From Alcaligenaceae bacterium (GTDB lineage Bacteria; Pseudomonadota; Gammaproteobacteria; Burkholderiales; Burkholderiaceae_B), in NCBI GenBank assembly GCA_013416395.1, contig JACCEP010000002.1, positions 434,001 through 498,000 on the forward strand: DNA of 64,000 bases. Direction: 5' to 3'. Positions 1-8,199 of this stretch are shown here, in pieces. Each line of letters opens with the position of its first letter. The first letter of the stretch is position 1. The notes beneath the pieces were generated by a model. That model was not told where the DNA came from. It saw nothing but the letters and a program-made list of their open reading frames with translations, and ran no database searches. A program made the position numbers and the translations under genes.

Positions 1-302
1 GCGACACGCTGGACTACGGCATAGGCGTGGCTTTGGGCGACCAGGGCGAGATTGTGGACGAAGAGGTGCACAACATGCGTATGGCTGACGCACTGCGATC
101 GCGCCCGAAGGTCGTCTACCGGGCGTATCGCGCCGATGATCTGTCCAAACCGATGATCGGGCCGATCAACCTGCAGATCGATGAGGTCTCGACTTCCGAA
201 GAGGGCGCGAGCTTTGATGCAGTGGCGCCATCGCTCAACTTGGTCAAAACCGGCGAGTTCTACACGGTGGATCGCTTTCCGCAGCTGCTGGGGTGGCTGT
301 GA
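1..302 (+). CDS. Minor tail protein, gpL/DUF1833-like, 5' truncated by the window
   Basis: The frame is open from the first bases (first full codon at 3), so the true start lies outside the window and only about the last 100 residues are present. The visible C-terminus ends in a FPQLLGWL motif like the C-terminal end of small phage minor tail proteins that sit before the NlpC/P60 and J proteins. The assignment rests mainly on position, two genes upstream of the J-like tip protein, and on general resemblance to the DUF1833/gpL group. The next gene starts on an overlapping GTGA, so the two are translationally coupled. The family is inferred; that it is a tail gene is fairly safe. Confidence 0.5.
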   Translation, partial: DTLDYGIGVALGDQGEIVDEEVHNMRMADALRSRPKVVYRAYRADDLSKPMIGPINLQIDEVSTSEEGASFDAVAPSLNLVKTGEFYTVDRFPQLLGWL

Positions 303-649
303 GTATCGACCCTCTATTCGAGCGCACCTATGACCGCGACAGCTACAACTGCCTGCACTTGGCGGCGGAAGCCTGGACGCTGCTGACGGGTGATGACACG
401 CTGATCGGTGTGGATGAGCGCGACTTTAAGCGCGGCTTGCTTCGTGACGTATTCCGGGCCTACCGGCGCGTAGAAGGGCCGACTGTGACGCCATCGATTG
501 TGCTGATGGAAAACCTGCGCGATGAGGCGCACATCGGGATTTGCTACCGCCAGCGCTTGCTGCACATCCGTGAGCATGACGGCGTGCAGAACCTGCCTTT
601 TGATGCCAGCTTGACGACCCTTAGAAATTTCAGGTTTTACCAACGATGA
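299..649 (+). CDS. NlpC/P60-like tail assembly cysteine peptidase (gpK-like)
   Basis: A 116-residue protein. The chosen GTG overlaps the previous stop as GTGA; an in-frame GTG two codons upstream is possible. It has a candidate nucleophile, Cys18, in the local sequence DSYNCLHLAAEAW, at the head of a helix, and a histidine near residue 78 in AHIGICY. That is the Cys-His layout of short phage NlpC/P60 proteins. In lambda-like tails the matching protein (gpK C-terminal half) acts in tail tip assembly and may cleave peptidoglycan. It lies between the gpL-like and J-like genes and overlaps the latter by ATGA, which is the canonical order. Whether it is an active peptidase cannot be judged from the sequence. 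Confidence 0.62.
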   Translation: MSIDPLFERTYDRDSYNCLHLAAEAWTLLTGDDTLIGVDERDFKRGLLRDVFRAYRRVEGPTVTPSIVLMENLRDEAHIGICYRQRLLHIREHDGVQNLPFDASLTTLRNFRFYQR

Positions 650-3504
650 AAACCATATTCTTAACCCGCCTGCCTGACCAGGACGCGCCGGAGATTGTCG
701 AGGTCCAGGACGTGTTCACGTTTCTAGAAACAGAGTTCGGGCATTGGTCGCGTGTGGGTAGGGTGGTGCACGTGCCTGATGGGCGCGTGGTGACCCCGCG
801 CCTGCCCTCGGATGTAATGGTTTTGCGCGATCTGCCTGGGCCGTTTACGGTGGAGGCGTTCCCGCGCATAGAGCCTGGCACTGCCGTTGCCATCCTCATG
901 ATGATCGCCTCGGCGATGGTGCAAAGTCTGCTCGCTCCCAAAATTCCCGAGCAAGCCAGCCGGACGGTGCGCAACGAGTCGCCCAACAATGGATTGTCTG
1001 GCCGCACGAACGAGGTGCGGGTCAATGGCCGGCTACCTGAGATATTCGGCCAGGTGCGCTCGTACTTTGATCTACTGGAGGCGCACACGATTTTCGAGAA
1101 TCATGTCGAAAAGGAAATTGCTTACCTGTGCATTGGCCGGGGCAGCTACGAGGTCGAAAGCATCCGCGACGGCACCACGCGCATTGACCAGATTGCAGGG
1201 GCAGCCGCCGCCGTCTACGGGCCGCACACCTCGCCCAACTCTGGCACACCGCAGCTGACGATTGGCAACGCCATTGACACGCCCGTCATGATGACAAAGC
1301 GCGAGAACGGCATCAACGGCCAGACGCTGCAGCCGCCGAACCACGCGAACGTCGCGTTCGAGCCTATGCGGTTTGAGTCGCCCAACCTCGTGCGCATGAT
1401 GAGCCCGGACGTGGACTTCACCGAGTATTTCTTGTCGGGCGACGTGGTGACGATCAGTCGCGGGTACGTCTCGAAGGGCACGTTTTCGTATTCTATTGAG
1501 GCCGACGAAGCGACTTTTGAGCTGACTGAGGCTCTTGCGGGAACCATAACCTTTGCAGGCTCGCACTCATCGGACTGGGCGATAGGTCAGGCGCTGACAA
1601 TATCAAACGGGACGGTTCACTGGGATGCGGTAAGCGGTGGCGACTCGGGCGCGATATACACGAAATCCGGAAATGTCAACGGGGTATATCTGATAACAGG
1701 GGTGTCCGAGGCTGGCGGAAACACCACATTGGCGCTTGATATAGAGAACAACTCAAGGGCGTGGTATTTTCAGGACGGGGAGGGCCACCAGGCTGAGGCG
1801 CTCGGAGGGCCGCGGCTAACACGGCCATCCACAGATATTATTTATGACCTATCAGGCGTCTACACCATCGCCACACTGAGCGGCGATCTACTCACGCTGG
1901 ACAACCCCGCTGCCGTAAACCCTGACTGGGACGTGATGACCGACGACTATGGCGGCATCTCACCCACACTGCAGGTCACCATCGAGGCCAGCAAAGAGCG
2001 TTGGGTGGGCTGGCTTGAGCTTGAGTCGGTCGAGCCCATTGATAGGCTCATCACCAACATCGTGTCGCAGGGCCTGTACGGCCTGAAAGACAGCGGCCGG
2101 CAGGTGCGCCTCGATGTGGATGTTGAGCTGCAGGCCCAGCCCATGGATGAATTCTGGGCTGCTACTGGTGCTATTGAGAGCTTCACCGGCACGGTTCAAG
2201 GCTCCGCTGTATCGCGCGTCACGCGTGCGCTGACCATGGATATCACCCTGGCCGCCACCTCACAGCGCTGGGCGATCCGCCTGAGCCGCACGAGCGATAC
2301 CGATACCGACTTTGGCGGTCAGGTGGTTGATGACGTGCAGTGGCGCGACCTCTTTGCCGCGTCGGTCATCGATAAGCCGCACTTTGGCGATGTGACCACA
2401 GTGCAGATCATGACGCACGCGACAGATGCCGCGCTGGCCGTCAAAGAGCGCAAGGCCAATGCACTGGTGACCCGTAAGCTTCCAAAGCGCGTGAGCGGGT
2501 CAGATTTTACGACCGAGCTTTACCCGACCACGGACGTGGCCGACATTCTCTCGTTTATTTGCCTGGATCCAAAGCTGGGTAACCGGGCCAAGCACGAGGT
2601 CGATTTTGATAATTTCTACGATACCGCTGCTGAAATCCGCGAGTACTTTGGCATCGATGTGGCGCAGTTCAACTACACGATCGACAACGACAATTTGAGC
2701 TTCGAAGAGATATTCAGGATGGTGGCCACCGCCGTGTATTGCTCGGGCTACCGCCGGGGCAGTGTTCTGCGGCTGTTTTTTGAGCGCGAAACGGACGATA
2801 GTGCGCTGCTGTTTAATCACCGTAACAAGAAACCTGCGTCAGAACATCGAACCACGACCTTCGGTCCCAAGCAAGCGTATGACGGCGTGGAATTTCAGTG
2901 GGTCAGGCCCTCGGACGATTCCATCCAGACCATCTATCTACCGGCAGACCGTTCGGCGATTAACGCCAAGCGCGAAGAAACCGTAGGCATTCGCATCTTC
3001 GAGCAGGCGCACATACACGCTTGGCGCCTGTACAACAAAATTCTGTACCAGAACGAGACGACGCGGTTTGACGCGCTGCCCGAAGCCAACCTGCTGACCT
3101 TAAAAGAGCGCATCCTGTGTTCGAACAACGTGCGCAACAAGAGCCAGGACGGCGAAATTGTGGAAGTCGATGGCCTTATGGTCGCGCTCTCCCAGCCCGT
3201 CGAGTGGGATCCGCTGAAAAGCTACGTCATGCAACTGCAAAACAGTGACGCGCTAGTCGAGTCCATGGATATCACGCCAGGGGGCAACACGTTTACGGCG
3301 GTGCTGTCCCGCGCGCCACGCACGCCGATCATCGCCAGCGGCTACAACCCGACCAAATACCAGATCGTCGATACGCAGGACACCCGGCGCGCTAGGCCCT
3401 TTCTGGTCGAAGAAAAGAGCGCCCCGAACGAAGACACCACCATCCCGCTTGTGGCGATCAATTACGACGCCCGCTACTACGCGAACGACAAAGACTTCGC
3501 ATAG
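646..3504 (+). CDS. Tail tip / host specificity protein J-like
   Basis: A 952-residue protein, the longest in this arm, of the size and position of siphovirus central tip proteins (lambda gpJ/TipJ). The N-terminal region has a short hydrophobic stretch around residues 82-100 (AVAILMMIASAMVQSLLAP), as many J-type proteins do, followed by the NEVRVNGRLPEIFGQVRSY-type segment where the hub domain begins. The middle is beta-rich and the last third probably binds the host. It starts on ATGA overlapping the NlpC-like gene and is followed by a strong terminator, so it closes the tail-tip operon. The tip assignment is strong; the receptor cannot be inferred. Confidence 0.85.
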   Translation: MKTIFLTRLPDQDAPEIVEVQDVFTFLETEFGHWSRVGRVVHVPDGRVVTPRLPSDVMVLRDLPGPFTVEAFPRIEPGTAVAILMMIASAMVQSLLAPKIPEQASRTVRNESPNNGLSGRTNEVRVNGRLPEIFGQVRSYFDLLEAHTIFENHVEKEIAYLCIGRGSYEVESIRDGTTRIDQIAGAAAAVYGPHTSPNSGTPQLTIGNAIDTPVMMTKRENGINGQTLQPPNHANVAFEPMRFESPNLVRMMSPDVDFTEYFLSGDVVTISRGYVSKGTFSYSIEADEATFELTEALAGTITFAGSHSSDWAIGQALTISNGTVHWDAVSGGDSGAIYTKSGNVNGVYLITGVSEAGGNTTLALDIENNSRAWYFQDGEGHQAEALGGPRLTRPSTDIIYDLSGVYTIATLSGDLLTLDNPAAVNPDWDVMTDDYGGISPTLQVTIEASKERWVGWLELESVEPIDRLITNIVSQGLYGLKDSGRQVRLDVDVELQAQPMDEFWAATGAIESFTGTVQGSAVSRVTRALTMDITLAATSQRWAIRLSRTSDTDTDFGGQVVDDVQWRDLFAASVIDKPHFGDVTTVQIMTHATDAALAVKERKANALVTRKLPKRVSGSDFTTELYPTTDVADILSFICLDPKLGNRAKHEVDFDNFYDTAAEIREYFGIDVAQFNYTIDNDNLSFEEIFRMVATAVYCSGYRRGSVLRLFFERETDDSALLFNHRNKKPASEHRTTTFGPKQAYDGVEFQWVRPSDDSIQTIYLPADRSAINAKREETVGIRIFEQAHIHAWRLYNKILYQNETTRFDALPEANLLTLKERILCSNNVRNKSQDGEIVEVDGLMVALSQPVEWDPLKSYVMQLQNSDALVESMDITPGGNTFTAVLSRAPRTPIIASGYNPTKYQIVDTQDTRRARPFLVEEKSAPNEDTTIPLVAINYDARYYANDKDFA

Positions 3505-3527
3505 CCAAATCCACCGAGCAACACCTG

Positions 3528-3552
3528 ACCCCGCCACTGAGCGGGGTTTTTT
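3528..3552 (+). terminator. Rho-independent terminator after the J gene
   Basis: A perfect 7-bp stem (ACCCCGC / GCGGGGT) with a 6-nt loop is followed by six T. It lies 24 bp after the J stop codon and just before the fibre gene. Confidence 0.85.
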
Positions 3553-3565
3553 ATGAGAGCAACAA

Positions 3566-5356
3566 ATGGCGAAAGAACCCATCTCCATCCCGCAGCTTGA
3601 AAACGCATCAGAAGACGCGCAAGACTGGGAACATATTGTCAATGATGATGAGCCTGCGCTGATCCAGACGCGTATTGGTGGACCAAAGCCGAACTACGCA
3701 ATGATCGTGGCGGGGCTGGCGGCGGCAGTGTGGGTTAAGACGGAGGCGTTGCTACCAAATCCTCCAGATTTCCCCGAAAAGCCAGCGATGGTTTACGGCG
3801 ACACGGCGCTGATTAATGGGCTGTGGAATTGGAATGCGAGCACGGCAAAATGGGAGCGTGCGCCTGAATCGTCCCAGCCGCTGAGTTACAACGTGCTAAA
3901 CGGCCTGATATCTGGCAATGTATCTACTAGATACTATGAACTTCTGAGCGAAGATCGCTTCCCGCTTGGGTGGGTTGACTCTGATGATCTTAATTTGCCA
4001 AACTTTCGGGTTCAGGATAGTCCCGATTTAGACGGGCTGTCTCTTGTCGCTGGTGATGGTTATGAGCTGCTAAACATTGGTTCGGTTGAGTCCTCGTTTG
4101 GGCCGCTTTACCTGCGACGTGTGGACGTGCCTGCGTTGGAGGTGGTTAGCGAAGACGGGTTTATCACCGCTGATCTGTTGTCGCTTGGCGAAGGGTCTGG
4201 GGCTGCCCATGTTGATCCTGTGGCTGATATCACGCCGTATTCCAGCAAGCTGTTGTGTGGCGTACAGGGCGTGCCTGTGAGCATCTACGCTCGCAACATC
4301 CTATCGAAGCGCGATGATGAGCGCCTTGTTCGCGCCACGCTTGCTTCTGACTCACTGCCTGTGGTCATAACGTCATCTGATGAAATGCAAATAATGCCTG
4401 ATGACCTTGGCAGCACAGCCACCTTGACGGTTCGCGCTGTTGGCGACGGTACAGGCATCAGAACGGCATTGCCAATTACAGTTAAGGTCGCTGACAACCC
4501 TTATGACGGTGCCGCGCTCACTCCCAAAATCTTGATGATTGGCGACTCGATAGGCAACAGACAGGGCGGCTCGATCATGAAGCGATATCTGACAGAATGG
4601 GGATATGGATCATCATTTATCGGAACGATTAAAGGATCAGACAATGCGAGCGATCCTGATGCAGATAACGGCGAGCTCGGGGAATGCCGGGAAGGGTGGG
4701 AGACCGGTGATTTTACAAACCAAATCACAGACCGCGTTTCAATCATAGCCCCAGGCGGCGAAGGGGCATACATGTCTTTGCCAAAGCTTGGCAAGTGGCC
4801 GATAAACCCATTCTTGCGTGCGTCCACAGGAGGCGATGACCCTGGAATAATCCGCAATGGAAACGTGCTGGACTTCGGCTTTTATCAGTCACGCTTTTCT
4901 CTGTCAACGCCTGAAGTAATTTTGTACTCAGTCGGAACAAACGATGTTCGAGACCGAAGCCCAAGCGAGATATACGACGCTGTCTATGATAACGATTCCC
5001 TTATTTATCAGAGAATCAGGGCGGCATGGCCTAACGCGATAATTATTCGAACTCTTCCTGGCGCATCAAGAACGCCTGTTCGTGATGATGTATGGACTGA
5101 TAAGTACATTCCAGTCATTCGCGCCATGATGCAGGCCATAAACGACACGGCCGACGCGAAGATAGTTCTAGCTCCAGCATGGGCCATGGTCACGCAAGAG
5201 GCTGGATACTCGACCAGAAACGGGGTTGTAAATACGGTCACCGGATCAAAGACAACCACCCTTCTAGACCCTAACCATCCGATTGGCCCCGCTCGCCAAC
5301 AACTTCACCGCGCACTCGCTGGCTATGTTGCCTGCGCGGCGTCTGGTCTTATTTAA
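3566..5356 (+). CDS. Tail fibre protein with C-terminal SGNH/GDSL esterase domain
   Basis: A 596-residue protein. The N-terminal ~110 residues resemble a fibre attachment domain, and the middle is beta-rich. From about residue 318 a GDSL/SGNH hydrolase fold appears. Block I is MIGDSIGN with Ser328, block III is VGTND with Asn459, and block V is DPNHP with Asp568 and His571, so all catalytic residues are present. Phage SGNH domains of this kind usually deacetylate or de-esterify surface polysaccharide. It follows the J terminator and precedes a LamG-like protein, which suggests a side-fibre module. Parts of the hydrolase region look more AT-rich than the J gene, which would fit modular exchange. 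The substrate is unknown. Confidence 0.75.
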   Translation: MAKEPISIPQLENASEDAQDWEHIVNDDEPALIQTRIGGPKPNYAMIVAGLAAAVWVKTEALLPNPPDFPEKPAMVYGDTALINGLWNWNASTAKWERAPESSQPLSYNVLNGLISGNVSTRYYELLSEDRFPLGWVDSDDLNLPNFRVQDSPDLDGLSLVAGDGYELLNIGSVESSFGPLYLRRVDVPALEVVSEDGFITADLLSLGEGSGAAHVDPVADITPYSSKLLCGVQGVPVSIYARNILSKRDDERLVRATLASDSLPVVITSSDEMQIMPDDLGSTATLTVRAVGDGTGIRTALPITVKVADNPYDGAALTPKILMIGDSIGNRQGGSIMKRYLTEWGYGSSFIGTIKGSDNASDPDADNGELGECREGWETGDFTNQITDRVSIIAPGGEGAYMSLPKLGKWPINPFLRASTGGDDPGIIRNGNVLDFGFYQSRFSLSTPEVILYSVGTNDVRDRSPSEIYDAVYDNDSLIYQRIRAAWPNAIIIRTLPGASRTPVRDDVWTDKYIPVIRAMMQAINDTADAKIVLAPAWAMVTQEAGYSTRNGVVNTVTGSKTTTLLDPNHPIGPARQQLHRALAGYVACAASGLI

Positions 5357-5374
5357 TTTATTGGAGTAGTAAAT

Positions 5375-6130
5375 ATGGGCACTCAAATCATTGCGCGCGG
5401 TGTTTTTGCCGAAAGCTTCGCCACAAAATACGCGCCTCCTGTTAGGCGTGGTCTTCTCGCGTGGCATTTTCTTAATGAAGGCCTGGAAAAGGCAGCGCGA
5501 AATTATGCGCCAGGCGGCCCTGATGCTCAGGTAATCGGTTCGCCAACGGCATCTTCAATCAAGGTTGCATTCAAGGGCGACTCTGATTACATACAGACAG
5601 TTATACCTGAGCCGCTTGGGGAGCTGACCATGATAATGGTTGGCAGGTCAACTGACACGATGGCCGATGATGATCACAGGCCTATGTTTGCGGGAACGTA
5701 CACCGGCTCTGCAGCGCTGGGAGGTGGCACCTCTTTTGGTGCAGGGCTTTACACGCCTGACGCAACAAAGATAACTTTTATTAGAGCTAAAGCTGAGCCT
5801 GGCGGCGCGTCGCCAACATCGGCCTTGGGGAGCATTACAGTCGACCCTACGGACTGGAACCTAATAATCGGTACCGCGTATGCTGACACAGGGGTAAATA
5901 AACTTTATGGAATAACCAATGGGGCCACGAAGTCTGGCGATCCATCGTCAAAAGTAGCGTGGCCTTCATCAAATGCAATGCGTATTGGGTCTGGCTATGG
6001 TGGTCGGTACAAGGGCTTGTGCGATATGGCATTTTTCGCGCTTTATAACGTGAGGCTTACGGATGAAGAGATAGGCCTTATTTCGGCTGATATACGGCGC
6101 TATATGGCTTCCAAAGGGATTGTCGTCTGA
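5375..6130 (+). CDS. LamG/concanavalin-like lectin fold phage structural protein
   Basis: A 251-residue protein with a GGAG site ahead of the ATG. After a short N-terminal attachment region, residues from about 30 onward have the pattern of a concanavalin A/LamG jelly roll: a start at LLAWHF, alternating beta strands, and a typical end (NVRLTDEEIGLISADI) marking the last strand and helix. Such proteins are surface-exposed carbohydrate-binding parts of tail fibres or capsids. It lies between the SGNH fibre gene and the lysis cassette and ends before its own terminator. The ligand is unknown, and the family call rests on pattern rather than a catalytic motif. Confidence 0.6.
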   Translation: MGTQIIARGVFAESFATKYAPPVRRGLLAWHFLNEGLEKAARNYAPGGPDAQVIGSPTASSIKVAFKGDSDYIQTVIPEPLGELTMIMVGRSTDTMADDDHRPMFAGTYTGSAALGGGTSFGAGLYTPDATKITFIRAKAEPGGASPTSALGSITVDPTDWNLIIGTAYADTGVNKLYGITNGATKSGDPSSKVAWPSSNAMRIGSGYGGRYKGLCDMAFFALYNVRLTDEEIGLISADIRRYMASKGIVV

Positions 6131-6158
6131 CGGTCGCAATGACAGTTTGCAAGCCGAT

Positions 6159-6179
6159 GCCCGTTTAAGGGCTTTTTTT
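6159..6179 (+). terminator. Short Rho-independent terminator
   Basis: A GCCC/GGGC stem with a 6-nt loop is followed by seven T. It separates the LamG gene from the lysis cassette. The stem is only 4 bp, so it may be weak. Confidence 0.55.
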
Positions 6180-6202
6180 ACGCCCATCAAACGGAGGCAG
6201 CC

Positions 6203-6430
6203 ATGCCCCACGGGATGAAACACATGATGCAAGAAGATGGCTTTCACGCGGCGGTTGCTACCGGAAGCGGAATTATGCTTTACGGATATACGCTTGACGC
6301 CATTCTGGTGGTTCTTTGGGTGGCTTACGTGCTGCTGTTGATTGCAAAGGTGCTACCTGACCTGCCAAAGAAGTATCCATTCATTGGTCGTTTCTGGTCG
6401 TGGGCGTGGCGCACAGTGAGGCGTAAATGA
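6203..6430 (+). CDS. Putative holin
   Basis: A 75-residue protein with a strong GGAGG site. It has a hydrophobic segment at about residues 17-50, enough for one or two membrane passes, flanked by an N-terminal His/Met-rich stretch and a basic C-terminus ending WAWRTVRRK. It lies directly upstream of, and overlaps by ATGA, a SAR-type endolysin, the usual holin or pinholin position. If the endolysin is a true SAR enzyme, this protein would be expected to depolarise the membrane rather than form large holes. Holins share little sequence, so the call rests on topology and context. Confidence 0.68.
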   Translation: MPHGMKHMMQEDGFHAAVATGSGIMLYGYTLDAILVVLWVAYVLLLIAKVLPDLPKKYPFIGRFWSWAWRTVRRK

Positions 6431-6960
6431 GCATTCGAAACAAGATCATAGGCTTCATATTGGTGGGTGGCTCTGCGCTGCTGGCCGCCAACCCTGCCCT
6501 GATGCACTTTCTTGGCGTATGGGAGGGCGAGGGCCAGAACGTTGTATATGCCGACAAGATAGCGGGCGGACTGCCTACCGTCTGTAAAGGCATCACCAAA
6601 TACACCAGCCCGTATCCGGTGGTCGTGGGCCAGCGATGGAGTGATGCCAAGTGCAAAGAGGTCGAGACGCAAGTTGTTATCGACACGCAGCGCGAGCTGC
6701 AAAAGTGCATCAAGGTGGCCGTTCCGCAAAGCGTGTTTGATGCGCTGACCAGCCATGCTCATAACGTTGGGTGGCCTGCAACGTGCAAAAGCGCATCTGT
6801 GGCGGCCATCAACGCGGGTGACATTGCGCGTGGGTGCGATCTGCTGGCCTACAAGCCGAACGGGACGCCTAATTGGTCGAATGTTGGGAATAATTTTATT
6901 CAAGGCCTGCATAACAGGCGCAAAGCAGAGAGGGTCATGTGTTTATCCGGGGTCAAATAA
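6427..6960 (+). CDS. SAR-type endolysin (GH24 lysozyme)
   Basis: A 177-residue protein. The N-terminal hydrophobic, Gly/Ala-rich segment (about residues 7-30) lacks a cleavage site and looks like a signal-arrest-release sequence. It is followed by the GH24 core. The catalytic candidates are Glu33 (WEGEG), Asp43 (YADKI) and Thr51 (PTVCKGIT), which is the T4/P21 lysozyme layout. Several cysteines (53, 65-70 region, C-terminal) fit redox or disulfide-controlled activation as in P21 and P1 SAR enzymes. The later conserved region SHAHNVG and the C-terminal RRKAERVMC also match the family. It is coupled to the holin upstream and overlaps the spanin gene. Confidence 0.85.
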   Translation: MSIRNKIIGFILVGGSALLAANPALMHFLGVWEGEGQNVVYADKIAGGLPTVCKGITKYTSPYPVVVGQRWSDAKCKEVETQVVIDTQRELQKCIKVAVPQSVFDALTSHAHNVGWPATCKSASVAAINAGDIARGCDLLAYKPNGTPNWSNVGNNFIQGLHNRRKAERVMCLSGVK

Positions 6961-7457
6961 TCGCGTTGGCGTTGCTGCTTACCGCTGCGCTTGCGTCGGC
7001 TGGCACATGGGTTATTCAGGGATGGCGTTCTGAGGCAAAGATAGCCACCCTGCAAGCCGATCATGCCAAAGTGCTGCAAGCCCAGGCGCGCGCCGTGGTC
7101 GAGTCTGTCGAGGCGGCGAGAAAGTTAGGAGAGCAGCGAGCCGCTGCCGTGGAGAATGAGCGTGATCATGCAATCGAACAAAACGAGGCGCTGGCCGTTG
7201 ATCTGGCTGGCAATGTTGTGGCTTCTAACAGGCTGCGCAGCGAACTCGCAAAGCTACGTGCCCGTAACGCAAGCATCCTTGCCGCCACTGCCCAGCGAGG
7301 CGAGGGCCAGTCGAGTGACGATCCCATCGGAGTGCTTATCGGCATGTACGAACGGCTGGACGATGCTGGCAGAGGAATCTCTGAATACGCTGACCGGCTC
7401 AGAGTAGCGGGCCTGTCGTGCGAGCGCACCTATGACGCAATCAGGAGGGTGAAGTGA
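6939..7457 (+). CDS. i-spanin, Rz-like
   Basis: A 172-residue protein with a GTG start overlapping the endolysin end by 22 nt. It has an N-terminal membrane segment (about residues 6-24) and then a long Ala/Glu/Arg-rich coiled coil (residues ~32-110), the topology of inner-membrane spanins. The position after holin and endolysin, and the Rz1-like lipoprotein nested in another frame, support the call strongly. Its role is to fuse inner and outer membranes at the end of lysis by binding the Rz1 partner. The C-terminal part may be involved in Rz1 binding. Confidence 0.82.
   Translation: MFIRGQIIALALLLTAALASAGTWVIQGWRSEAKIATLQADHAKVLQAQARAVVESVEAARKLGEQRAAAVENERDHAIEQNEALAVDLAGNVVASNRLRSELAKLRARNASILAATAQRGEGQSSDDPIGVLIGMYERLDDAGRGISEYADRLRVAGLSCERTYDAIRRVK
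7156..7407 (+). CDS. o-spanin, Rz1-like lipoprotein nested inside Rz
   Basis: An 83-residue frame wholly inside Rz but read in a different phase. It has a basic N-terminus (NKTRRW), a hydrophobic Leu/Trp stretch and a clear lipobox LLTGC with Cys27, so the mature protein would be an outer-membrane lipoprotein of about 57 residues. The nested architecture, the lipobox and the lysis context are diagnostic of Rz1. The start may be ATG 7156 or ATG 7168; the second gives a more ordinary signal peptide length. The mature part is less proline-rich than lambda Rz1. Confidence 0.8.
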   Translation: MSVIMQSNKTRRWPLIWLAMLWLLTGCAANSQSYVPVTQASLPPLPSEARASRVTIPSECLSACTNGWTMLAEESLNTLTGSE

Positions 7458-7519
7458 TGTTTTCAGACTGGATGGTTATGTGGTGGCTTTGGCTGCGTAA
7501 TTTTATAAAAGGTAATTGA
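7457..7519 (+). CDS. 20-residue Trp-rich micro-ORF coupled to Rz
   Basis: This frame starts on TGATG overlapping the Rz stop, preceded by a strong AGGAGGGTGA Shine-Dalgarno, and ends two bases before the next ATG. The peptide has four Trp among residues 5-12, a hydrophobic middle and a basic Arg/Lys tail, so it could insert in a membrane. Tight coupling on both sides argues for translation. It may be a small lysis accessory, or only a coupling leader for the next gene. No family is recognised. Confidence 0.4.
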   Translation: MFSDWMVMWWLWLRNFIKGN

Positions 7520-7520
7520 T

Positions 7521-7874
7521 ATGAGCATTGGGATACTGGCCGAGCCAATTCAAATTAAACAAGGCGATGATTTTCACCTTGAAATGACATGGGAGGACGA
7601 CAGCGCCACGCCCATCGATACGTCTGGCCTTGTTGCGGATATGCATCTAAAGTCGCGCCCGGGCGCTGCTATTTTGCTGGACTTCTCGACCACCAATGAC
7701 CGTATCACGCTAGGCACTGGCACGATCACGCTTGATGCTGACGCTGAGACAACTGCCGCGTTGCGGGTAACGTCCGGCGTGTTTGACTTGCAGATCACTT
7801 ACCCAGACGGGCGCATTGCTACGCTTTTTAGCGGCACGTTCAAACTGATTCTCGATGTGACGGTGACGCAATGA
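7521..7874 (+). CDS. Phage tail-associated beta-sandwich protein, unknown
   Basis: A 117-residue acidic, beta-strand-rich protein with no cysteine or membrane segment. An early IKQGDDFHLEMTWEDD segment and a later GVFDLQITYPDGR segment resemble the N-terminal domains of baseplate or fibre adaptor proteins (BppU-like). That is resemblance by pattern only. It lies between the lysis cassette and three collagen-like fibre genes and overlaps the first by ATGA. A role as adaptor between tail and collagen-like fibres is a reasonable inference. Confidence 0.5.
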   Translation: MSIGILAEPIQIKQGDDFHLEMTWEDDSATPIDTSGLVADMHLKSRPGAAILLDFSTTNDRITLGTGTITLDADAETTAALRVTSGVFDLQITYPDGRIATLFSGTFKLILDVTVTQ

Positions 7875-8188
7875 CAACAGTAACCGTCAATCAGCCCGTA
7901 CGGGAGGTCTTGACGATCCGGGAGGCGAGCGGGGCGACGATCATCAAAATCAAAGAGCCCGCCGCGCCGTCGATTATCAGCATGAAGGCGCAGGGGCCAA
8001 TTGGCCCGCAGGGGCCAGCGGGCGCTGGCACAGGGCCGCAAGGCGAGCCAGGGCCAAAGGGCGATCCGGGCCATCCCGGACAAATCAGATTTACAGGAAA
8101 CGGCGCACCCCCCTCAGTAATCGTCGGCGCAGAGCCTGGCGATACCTATCTTGACCTTATCTCTGGCGATATTTACAAACTAATTTAG
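7871..8188 (+). CDS. Collagen-like phage tail fibre protein, short
   Basis: A 105-residue protein. The N-terminal 45 residues form a beta-rich head, followed by a Gly-X-Y collagen-like run at about residues 43-71 (GPIGPQGPAG, then GPQGEPGPKGDPG). The C-terminal cap ends YLDLISGDIYKL. The same cap (TGxGAP...GDxYLDxxSGDxYxL) ends the next gene, so these two share a trimerisation or capping domain. It is coupled to the previous gene by ATGA. Collagen-like triple helices are common in phage fibres as extended rods. Confidence 0.7.
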   Translation: MTTVTVNQPVREVLTIREASGATIIKIKEPAAPSIISMKAQGPIGPQGPAGAGTGPQGEPGPKGDPGHPGQIRFTGNGAPPSVIVGAEPGDTYLDLISGDIYKLI

Positions 8189-8199
8189 GAGTACTTCTC

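Noticed and set aside
630-1566. Long minus-strand open frames opposite the J gene
   Set aside because: They mirror the GC-rich codon pattern of the real + strand gene, have no ribosome sites and interrupt a tightly coupled + strand operon.
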